The notes beneath the pieces were generated by a model. It made no database searches, had not been told where the DNA came from, and saw nothing but the letters and a program-made list of their open reading frames with translations. A stretch of 64,000 nucleotides of DNA, taken from positions 1 to 64,000 of the forward strand of contig CAZIOT010000006.1 of assembly GCA_964540965.1 (NCBI GenBank). The letters run 5' to 3'. Below, piece after piece: positions 51,242 to 57,714 of the stretch. Positions within the stretch are counted from its first letter, which is position 1. Every line of letters starts with the position of its first letter. The translations under genes were made by a program, and so were the position numbers. The DNA is from JADYZU01 sp964540965 (GTDB lineage: Bacteria > Pseudomonadota > Alphaproteobacteria > Rhodobacterales > Rhodobacteraceae).

Positions 51242-51814
51242 ATGCGCAGGCAATCGACAGGCGTTCTAACCGCGGCTCTGGCGCTGCTTGCCGCGATCCC
51301 CGCCACGGCCCAGACCCGCTGTGCCAGCCGCGCCGACCTCACCGGCGGCATCGTCGTCACCTATGACGGCGGCGCCGTCGATACCTTTACCGCCGATCCC
51401 GCGATTCCCGGCGCCGTGGTCTGGCAGGGCGAATACCAGGGCATGAACCTGGGCACGACGGTGCTCGCGCAGGGGTTCATCTATCTGTCCTCGGTCAGTC
51501 CCGCCGGCAGGGGCGAGGAAGTGGTCTATGATTATGGCATCCTGCCCGCCGACCTGCCGGTCCCGCTGCCCGGCGAGGGCTGGGAAGGGGTGGCGGTGGT
51601 CACCGCCGCCGGCGCCTCCTCGACCGAGCGGCAGATCCACAGCTACGGCCAGCCGGTCAGCCTGACGCTGGGCGATTGCAGCTGGACCCAGATCCCGGTG
51701 ACAATCCGCTATCCCGGCAATTCCGAGGATCTCCTGTGGTTCCCCGACCTTGGCCTGTCGGTCCGCGCCGGGGACAGGGTCCGCGCCATCACGCCCCTGG
51801 CATTGATGCCCTAG
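51242..51814 (+). CDS. Secreted protein, tandem family copy 1
   Basis: A 190 aa secreted protein (signal peptide to ATAQ, residue ~24). It shares a scheme with the next two genes: an early Cys with ADLTGGIVVTYDGG, a middle acidic YDYGILPADLPVPLPG, a second Cys in LGDCSWTQIPVTIRY, and WFPDLGLSV near the end. The two cysteines could pair. AGGAGG precedes the ATG at 51242. An in-frame ATG at 51077 with its own GGGGAG would add 55 residues and hide the signal peptide, so I prefer the shorter form. The 193 bp before it hold only this. Confidence 0.75.
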   Translation: MRRQSTGVLTAALALLAAIPATAQTRCASRADLTGGIVVTYDGGAVDTFTADPAIPGAVVWQGEYQGMNLGTTVLAQGFIYLSSVSPAGRGEEVVYDYGILPADLPVPLPGEGWEGVAVVTAAGASSTERQIHSYGQPVSLTLGDCSWTQIPVTIRYPGNSEDLLWFPDLGLSVRAGDRVRAITPLALMP

Positions 51815-51895
51815 GGTCGGGAAATCCGGCATGGGCAGCGGACCTTTCCGCGCTATGATCGCGGGCAATGCTGTTTTCCCGAGAAAGGACTGGCG

Positions 51896-52489
51896 ATGAA
51901 AGCCTTTGTTCCCGCTGCATTTTCGGCTCTGACCCTGCTGGCGCAGGGCGCAGTCGCGCAAACCGCCTGCCCGGTGGCGGCCGATCTGGCCCGCGGCATC
52001 CGCATCGACTTTGCCGATGGCGGGTCGGAAACCTACCGCAGCGCGGCGGTGCCCGGAATGGTCGAGGTGACGGGGCGCGACCCGGACGGCGCGACCTACC
52101 GGATGCAACTGGGCGGCGGTTTCCACCTTTTGCGGTGGGAGGTGCCGGGCGATACCGCCTCGGTCATCGACTATGACTACGGCCTGACGCCTGACCAGAT
52201 GCCGCTGCCACAGCCGGGCGCAAGTTGGCATACCGAGGTGCGTGTCCGGGCGGTCGACGGCCCGCGCGACGAAGCGCAGGACCACCGCTATGGCAAGACG
52301 ACGCAGGTGACAATCGGCGCCTGTACCTATACCGCGGTCGAGGCGGTGATCGCCTATGAGACCTCGGACAACTACATCGAAAGCGTCACCTGGCTGCCGG
52401 AACTGGGACTGGGATACCTTCTGTGGAACGAATCGACCGACTATTCGCGCAACCCGGTGCCCGCCGTCGGCATCAGCGCCGGAAAATAG
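51896..52489 (+). CDS. Secreted protein, tandem family copy 2
   Basis: A 197 aa protein with a signal peptide (ending VAQTA). It repeats the family scheme: CPVAADLARGIRIDFADGG, YDYGLTPDQMPLPQPG, IGACTYTAVEAVIAYE and WLPELGLGYLLW. It starts behind GAGAAAGGA. Its 3' end carries the start of copy 3, a 67-base overlap in another frame. Likely periplasmic; function unknown. Confidence 0.78.
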   Translation: MKAFVPAAFSALTLLAQGAVAQTACPVAADLARGIRIDFADGGSETYRSAAVPGMVEVTGRDPDGATYRMQLGGGFHLLRWEVPGDTASVIDYDYGLTPDQMPLPQPGASWHTEVRVRAVDGPRDEAQDHRYGKTTQVTIGACTYTAVEAVIAYETSDNYIESVTWLPELGLGYLLWNESTDYSRNPVPAVGISAGK

Positions 52490-53079
52490 CGGCGGCACTG
52501 GCCGTGCTTCTGCCGGGGGCGGCCATGGCCGAATGCCCCGGCCCCGGCGACCTGTCGCGCGGTATCGTTGTCCAGACCATGCGCGGCGAGGAGCATTTCG
52601 CCTGGGGCGAGGGCGGCACCGTCATCGGCACCCTGCGGCCCGAGGGGCAGGACCATGTCGAGGTCACCACCTATGCCGCCGGCTTTTTCCCGGTCTCGAC
52701 CACGGTGACCCAGGACAGCGGCGGCGGCTATACCGCCGGGTTCGAGATGGACAGCGCCGTGTTCGACGCGCTTCTGCCGCTTGAAGTCGGCGACAGCCTG
52801 GGCCTGCCGGTGCGCTACAGCCGCGACAATCCCGAAACAGCGGTGGACATGGCGCTGACCATCACCGTGCGCGGCGACTATCCGGTGACGATCGGCGATT
52901 GCGACTATACCGCGGTTCAGGTGCAATACGACCTGGAACGCCCCGACGGCGCCTTTCACACCATGATGAATTTCCTGCCGGATCTGGGCTTTGCCTATAT
53001 GGTCGGCCGCGTCCTGCCGAACGAGGACGACCAGAAGAAGGACGCCAGCGCGATCCGGCTCGAGGGTGACGAAGGGTAG
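52423..53079 (+). CDS. Secreted protein, tandem family copy 3
   Basis: A 218 aa protein with the same plan: CPGPGDLSRGIVV, a longer middle, IGDCDYTAVQVQYDLE and FLPDLGFAYMVG. The only plausible start is a GTG at 52423 inside copy 2. That gives an arginine-rich n-region of ~20 residues before the hydrophobic part of the signal peptide (IAAALAVLLPGAAMA). Its stop TAG lies in the arm of a REP palindrome. Function unknown. Confidence 0.72.
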   Translation: MERIDRLFAQPGARRRHQRRKIAAALAVLLPGAAMAECPGPGDLSRGIVVQTMRGEEHFAWGEGGTVIGTLRPEGQDHVEVTTYAAGFFPVSTTVTQDSGGGYTAGFEMDSAVFDALLPLEVGDSLGLPVRYSRDNPETAVDMALTITVRGDYPVTIGDCDYTAVQVQYDLERPDGAFHTMMNFLPDLGFAYMVGRVLPNEDDQKKDASAIRLEGDEG

Positions 53080-53101
53080 GGTGGGCGTTTGCCCACCCTA
53101 C
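53076..53101. repeat. REP-like palindrome supplying both convergent stop codons
   Basis: Perfect hairpin, arms GTAGGGTGGGC/GCCCACCCTAC, loop GTTT. The TAG at 53077-53079 ends secreted copy 3, and the complement of 53098-53100 is the TAG ending the flavin monooxygenase. Confidence 0.9.
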
Positions 53102-54093
53102 GATGTCTTCAGCGCCTCGGCGGCGATGGCGGCCGACCGGAGGCGGGCGCCGTGGTCATGGATCATCCCGGCGATGATGATTTCGTCCGGGCGATAGCGG
53201 GCATTGATGCGGGCAAGCTGCTCGCGCACCGATTCGGGCGATCCGACCGCCGAACAGGACAGCGCCTGCGCCACCTGCGCCATCATCGGCGGCGGCACTT
53301 CTGCCGCCAGCGTCGCGGCATCGACCGGGGCCGGGAATTTTCCCGGTCGCCCCGACCGCAGCCGGGCAAAGGTCAGGATCTGCGACGAACGAAGGTACTG
53401 CGCCTCGGCGTCCGTATCCGCCGCGCAGACCCCCACCGCCACCATGCAATGCGGATGGTCGAGCCATTGCGACGGGCGGAAGGTGGCGCGGTAGGTCTCA
53501 AGCGCCTCGCCCAGCGCCGCCGGGGCGAAATGCGAGGCGAAGGCATAGGGCAGGCCCAGCCAGGCGGCCAGTTGCGCGCCATAAAGGCTCGACCCCAGGA
53601 TCCAGACCGGCACATGGCTGCCAAGGCCGGGAAAGGCGCGGACCGGCGCATCCTCGGGCATGTCGGACAGATAGGTCAGCAGTTCGACGACATCGTTCGG
53701 AAAGCTCGACTCGTCCTGATTGAGGTGCCGCCGCAAGGCCCGCGCCGTCGGCATGTCGGTGCCGGGGGCGCGGCCAAGGCCCAGGTCGATGCGGCCGGGA
53801 AACAGCGTCGCCAGCGTGCCGAATTGTTCGGCGACCATATAGGGCGCGTGGTTCGGCAGCATGATGCCGCCCGCGCCGACGCGGATCGTCGTCGTGGCCT
53901 GCGCGACATGCTGGATGGCCAGCGCGGTGGCGGCGCTGGCCACCCCCGGCATGTTGTGGTGTTCCGCCAGCCAGAAGCGGTGAAAGCCCAGCCGTTCGGC
54001 CTCTTGCGCCAGTTCCGCCGAGTGGCGAAAGGCATCGGCCAGGGTTTCGCCCTCGGCAACGGGGGCCAGGTCAAGGATCGAGAAATGCTGCAT
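53098..54093 (-). CDS. Luciferase-like flavin monooxygenase (LLM class)
   Basis: A 331 aa FMNH2-dependent monooxygenase of the bacterial-luciferase fold. Group marks: LDLAPVAEGETLADAFRHS, ERLGFHRFWLAEHHNMPGVAS, GAGGIMLPNHAPY and LGRAPGTD. It matches the 'MsnO8/YhbW-like' branch common in proteobacteria; substrate unknown. Confidence 0.92.
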   Translation of the reverse strand: MQHFSILDLAPVAEGETLADAFRHSAELAQEAERLGFHRFWLAEHHNMPGVASAATALAIQHVAQATTTIRVGAGGIMLPNHAPYMVAEQFGTLATLFPGRIDLGLGRAPGTDMPTARALRRHLNQDESSFPNDVVELLTYLSDMPEDAPVRAFPGLGSHVPVWILGSSLYGAQLAAWLGLPYAFASHFAPAALGEALETYRATFRPSQWLDHPHCMVAVGVCAADTDAEAQYLRSSQILTFARLRSGRPGKFPAPVDAATLAAEVPPPMMAQVAQALSCSAVGSPESVREQLARINARYRPDEIIIAGMIHDHGARLRSAAIAAEALKTS

Positions 54094-54144
54094 ATGCGGT
54101 CTCCTGCCCGACCCATCTAGGATCAGAGCAGGCCGCCGCCAAGG

Positions 54145-54675
54145 TCACTTGCGCCGCAGATGTTCGTCCAGCCGCGGCATGATCTCGACAAAGTTGCAGG
54201 GCTTGTGGCGGTAGTCGAGCTGATGGACCAGGATTTCGTCCCAGCCGTCGCGGCAGGCGCCGGGACTGCCGGGCAGGGCGAACAGATAGGTGCCCTGCGC
54301 CACGCCGCCGGTCGCCCGGCTTTGCACCGCACTCGTGCCGATCTTGCCCATCGAGACCATCGTGAAAACGGTGGCAAAGGCCTCGATTTCCTTTTCATAG
54401 ACATCGCGATGCGCCTCGACCGTGACATCGCGTCCGGTCAGGCCTGTGCCGCCGGTGGAAATCACCACGTCCACGCCGGGATCGGCGCACCACAGCCGCA
54501 GTTGCGCGGCGATGGCCTCGCGTTCGTCGGGCAGGATCAGTCGGGCGGCAAGGGTATGGCCCGCTGTCGTGATCCGTTCGGCCAGCGTGTCGCCAGAACG
54601 GTCGTCGGCCGCGGTGCGGCTGTCGCTGACGGTCAGAAGCGCGATGCGCACCGGCAGGAAGGGGCGGTCGGTCAT
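54145..54675 (-). CDS. moaB: Molybdopterin biosynthesis protein B (MoaB/Mog-like)
   Basis: A 176 aa protein of the MoaB/MogA fold, which adenylates molybdopterin. Motifs: LTVSDSRTAADDRSGDTL at the N-terminus, ISTGGTGLTGRDVT and ALPGSPGACRDGWDEIL. The start at 54675 lies two bases after the LysE gene stop, so it is cotranscribed with that exporter. Confidence 0.93.
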   Translation of the reverse strand: MTDRPFLPVRIALLTVSDSRTAADDRSGDTLAERITTAGHTLAARLILPDEREAIAAQLRLWCADPGVDVVISTGGTGLTGRDVTVEAHRDVYEKEIEAFATVFTMVSMGKIGTSAVQSRATGGVAQGTYLFALPGSPGACRDGWDEILVHQLDYRHKPCNFVEIMPRLDEHLRRK

Positions 54676-54677
54676 CG

Positions 54678-55292
54678 CTACCTCTGGATCATGGCCAGCC
54701 GCAGGGCCAGCGCGCCGAAGATCGTCGCGGTGATCCGCGACAGCCACAGCCCGGCCCGGGGCGACCGGACAAAGCCCTGTCCGATCCGCCCCGCCGCGAT
54801 GCCGACCGCGGCGTTGATGACCAGCCCGCCCAAGGCGATGATCCCACCAAGGATCAGGAATTGCGGCAAAAGCGGCCGCGCGGCATCGGTGAACTGCGGC
54901 AGGAAGGCCAGCACGAACAGGATCACCTTGGGGTTGAGAAGGTTGGTCAGCAGGCCCTGAAGGAAGGCGCGACCACCCGCGGCGCCCGCCGTGCCCGGCG
55001 GGGCAAAGGGCGTGGTCAGCGTCCGGAACGCCAGCCACAGCAGATAGGCCACCCCGGCCCAGCGGATCGCGCCAAAGGCCGCCGGATGGCTGTTGACCAG
55101 CGCGCCAAGCCCCAGCGCGGCGATGACGACATGCACCATGCAGCCAAGGGCGATGCCGGCGCTGGCCGCGATGGCCGCCCGCGGCCCGCCGCGCAGCCCC
55201 TGCCCAAGGCAGAAGGTCATGTCGGCACCGGGCGTCAGGTTCAGCGCCAGGGCGGCGGGAAGAAAGGCCAGCAGCGCGATCGGGTCGATCAT
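54678..55292 (-). CDS. LysE-family translocator
   Basis: A 204 aa inner-membrane exporter with about six helices and the family opening ALALNLTPGADMTFCLGQGL. The later GLLTNLLNPKVILFVLAFLPQF is also typical. RhtB/LysE proteins export amino acids or homoserine-type compounds. First gene of an operon with moaB. Confidence 0.92.
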   Translation of the reverse strand: MIDPIALLAFLPAALALNLTPGADMTFCLGQGLRGGPRAAIAASAGIALGCMVHVVIAALGLGALVNSHPAAFGAIRWAGVAYLLWLAFRTLTTPFAPPGTAGAAGGRAFLQGLLTNLLNPKVILFVLAFLPQFTDAARPLLPQFLILGGIIALGGLVINAAVGIAAGRIGQGFVRSPRAGLWLSRITATIFGALALRLAMIQR

Positions 55293-55405
55293 GGCGTCAC
55301 TTCATGGGTTCGGGGCGGTCGGCGCAGCGGCAATCGCCGTGGGGCAACCGATCCCTCCATAGCAAGGCCGGGCGTCGCCGGCCAGACCGGCACCACCCCC
55401 GGCCG

Positions 55406-55846
55406 TCATTCCCGCCCCTCGAGCATCGCCACGGCGCGGGCGATGCGCCGCGCCCGCGTTTCGGGGCGTTTGGCGCCTTCGATGGCCTCGGCATGTTCGC
55501 GGCGGTGCGAATAGGACAGCCGGTCCCACCCGGCCCGCGCCGCCGGGGTCAGCGCGGATTCAAGATCGGGCGGCAGCGCGACCTCGCGCGGGGCGGTGTC
55601 GAGCGTCAGCGTCACCTCGACCTCCTGTCCAAAGTTCAGGCCCGCCGCCTCGCGGTGGCTGCGGCGCAGCGGCACGCAGACCGGCCCGCCCATGGCCGCG
55701 ATGGTGCTGCGATAGCTGTAGTCGCCCAGCGTCACCACCACCGGCGCCTTGATGCGGCCGAAAACCGGTTTCGGGTCGAAGGGCAGGGGCAGGAAGCAGC
55801 CGTCGCCTTCGGCCGTGACAATGGTGCGGAAGGTGCGCGCAGTCAT
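55406..55846 (-). CDS. DUF1905/YdeI-like protein
   Basis: A 146 aa protein with a beta-barrel DUF1905 domain (TIVTAEGDGCFLPLPFDP, VFGRIKAPVVVTLGDYSYRS) and a C-terminal YdeI-type helical tail (WDRLSYSHRREHAEAI, KRPETRARRIARAVAML). Function unknown. It stands 32 bp downstream of the glycosylase gene, probably in one transcript. Confidence 0.85.
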   Translation of the reverse strand: MTARTFRTIVTAEGDGCFLPLPFDPKPVFGRIKAPVVVTLGDYSYRSTIAAMGGPVCVPLRRSHREAAGLNFGQEVEVTLTLDTAPREVALPPDLESALTPAARAGWDRLSYSHRREHAEAIEGAKRPETRARRIARAVAMLEGRE

Positions 55847-55877
55847 GCGAAGGCTCCGATGCGGTCAGGGGGCGCGG

Positions 55878-56642
55878 TCATTCCGGTTCGTCCAGCCGGG
55901 CGCGCAGGTCCAGAAGATCGGCCCAGGTTTCGCGCTTGGCCGCCGGATTGCGCAAAAGGTAGGCCGGATGCAGCATCGGCAGCACCGGCAGGCCAAGGGC
56001 GCCGGTCCACTGGCCGCGCATCCGGGTAATGCCGCTGCGGCCCAGCACCGCCTGACAGGGGGTATTGCCCATCAAGAGCAGCACCCTGGGCGCGATCAGC
56101 GCGACATGCCGTTCAAGGAACGGCAGGAACTGGGCAATCTCGTGCGGTTCCGGCGTGCGGTTGCCGGGCGGGCGCCAGGGCAGGACATTGGTGATATAGA
56201 CCGCCGCGGCCGGGTCGGGCGACCGGCGGTCCAGCCCGATGGCGGCCAGCATCCGGTCAAGCAACTGGCCGGCGGGGCCGACGAAGGGGCGGCCTTCAAG
56301 GTCTTCCTCGCGGCCCGGCGCCTCGCCCACGATCATCAGGCGGGCGGCGGGATTGCCGTCGGCAAAGACGAAACTGCGCGCCGCCGGCCTCAGGTCCGAA
56401 GGCGCGGTCTGCATCGCCGCGGCCAGCGCCGCCAGATCGGGGGCGGCGACGGCAGCGGTGCGGGCGTCGCCGGCGGTGTCAACCGGGGCCTCGGGCGGCG
56501 GCGGGGCTACGGTGGCCGCGCGCGCCGGCCGCGCCGGTTCGGCAAGGGCATAGCGGTTGACCGGCGCGTCGCCGACCGGCTCGTCCGCGCCCAGTTCGCG
56601 CTGCCAGTCCAGCGCCGCCCACAGATAGTCCGCCGATTCCAT
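55878..56642 (-). CDS. Uracil-DNA glycosylase, family 4-like without Fe-S cysteines
   Basis: A 254 aa DNA repair enzyme. GEAPGREEDLEGRPFVGPAG near residue 105 is the catalytic motif I of family 4 glycosylases, and LHPAYLLRNPAAKR is the DNA-binding motif II. Family 4 enzymes normally hold a 4Fe-4S cluster with four cysteines; this protein has one Cys only (NTPCQAV), so the cluster must be absent. The N-terminal ~75 residues are a proline/alanine-rich extension. A TTAGAC box ends seven bases before the ATG. Confidence 0.88.
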   Translation of the reverse strand: MESADYLWAALDWQRELGADEPVGDAPVNRYALAEPARPARAATVAPPPPEAPVDTAGDARTAAVAAPDLAALAAAMQTAPSDLRPAARSFVFADGNPAARLMIVGEAPGREEDLEGRPFVGPAGQLLDRMLAAIGLDRRSPDPAAAVYITNVLPWRPPGNRTPEPHEIAQFLPFLERHVALIAPRVLLLMGNTPCQAVLGRSGITRMRGQWTGALGLPVLPMLHPAYLLRNPAAKRETWADLLDLRARLDEPE

Positions 56643-56649
56643 GGCCGCA

Positions 56650-56680
56650 GTCTAACCGCCGCCGCGGCGGGGGGTTAGAC
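56650..56680. promoter_or_regulatory. 8-bp inverted repeat between udg and the transaminase gene
   Basis: GTCTAACC (56650-56657) and GGTTAGAC (56673-56680), spacer of 15 bases that itself contains GCCGCCGCGGCGG. It lies eight bases before the glycosylase ATG, overlapping its likely promoter. It could be an operator or a small hairpin. Confidence 0.45.
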
Positions 56681-56775
56681 CCGTTCCGCCCCGCCTGCCG
56701 CAAACCTGCACGAACCCGCCCTTGACGCCCTGCCGCAAAGGGCGCAATCCGCCGCGGCAACCAGCGGGGCAGGAC

Positions 56776-57636
56776 ATGACGCGCATCGTCTATGTGAACG
56801 GGGACTATCTTCCCGAAACCGAAGCGAAGATCTCGGTCTTTGACCGCGGCTTCCTGATGGCCGATGGCGTCTATGAGGTGACTTCGGTGCTGGACGGCAA
56901 GCTGATCGACTTTGCCGGCCATTGCCGCCGGCTGGCCCGGTCGCTGGGCGAACTGGACATCGCCAACCCGCATTCCGACGACGACTGGCTGGCGATCCAC
57001 CGCGAGATCGTGGCGAAGAACGCCGTGACCGAGGGGATGGTTTACCTTCAGGTCACCCGCGGCAATCCCGGCGACCGCGATTTCGCCTATCCGCCCGAGG
57101 GCACGGCGCCGACCGTGGTGCTGTTCACCCAGTCAAAGCCCGGCCTTGCCGACAACCCGGTTGCGAAAACCGGCTGGAAGGTGATTTCCATCCCCGACAT
57201 CCGCTGGGGCCGGCGCGACATCAAGACGGTGCAGCTTCTGTATCCGTCGATGGGCAAGATGATGGCCAAGGCCGCCAAGGCCGACGACGCCTGGCTGGTC
57301 GAGGACGGGCTGGTGACCGAGGGCACCTCGAACAACACCTATATCGTCAAGGGCGACACCATCGTCACCCGCGCCCTGAGCCACGACATCCTGCACGGCA
57401 TCACCCGCGCCGCGGTACTGCGGTTCGCCAGCGAAGCGCAGATGAAGGTCGAGGAGCGGTCGTTCTCCATCGCCGAGGCGCAGGCGGCGGACGAGGCCTT
57501 CATCACCTCGGCCTCGGCCTTTGTCATGCCGGTGGTGCAGATCGACGGTGAGCCGGTCGGATCGGGCCGGCCCGGCCCGGTCGCGGCGCGGCTGCGCGAA
57601 ATCTATCTGGACGAGATGCGCAAGGCGGCGGTGTAG
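56776..57636 (+). CDS. D-amino-acid transaminase (class IV PLP enzyme)
   Basis: A 286 aa fold-type IV aminotransferase. VNGDYLPETEAKISVFDRGF at the N-terminus and LLYPSMGKMMAKAAK with the PLP lysine fit the D-amino-acid transaminase branch, as do GLVTEGTSNN and SASAFVMPVVQIDG. It makes D-alanine or D-glutamate by transamination. Branched-chain enzymes share the fold but differ in these motifs. Confidence 0.92.
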   Translation: MTRIVYVNGDYLPETEAKISVFDRGFLMADGVYEVTSVLDGKLIDFAGHCRRLARSLGELDIANPHSDDDWLAIHREIVAKNAVTEGMVYLQVTRGNPGDRDFAYPPEGTAPTVVLFTQSKPGLADNPVAKTGWKVISIPDIRWGRRDIKTVQLLYPSMGKMMAKAAKADDAWLVEDGLVTEGTSNNTYIVKGDTIVTRALSHDILHGITRAAVLRFASEAQMKVEERSFSIAEAQAADEAFITSASAFVMPVVQIDGEPVGSGRPGPVAARLREIYLDEMRKAAV

Positions 57637-57637
57637 G

Positions 57638-57657
57638 GCGGGGCGGTTCGGCCCCGC
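57638..57657. terminator. GC-rich hairpin after the transaminase gene
   Basis: GCGGGGC/GCCCCGC with a 6-base loop, directly after the stop. A second GC-rich hairpin follows at about 57680-57715, up to the RTX gene stop. Neither has a T-run, so termination is plausible but not certain. Confidence 0.45.
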
Positions 57658-57714
57658 GCCATCTGACGGCTGTTGCAGGCGGGCGGCGGCGGGTCCGCCG
57701 CCCGGACCCGCCCG

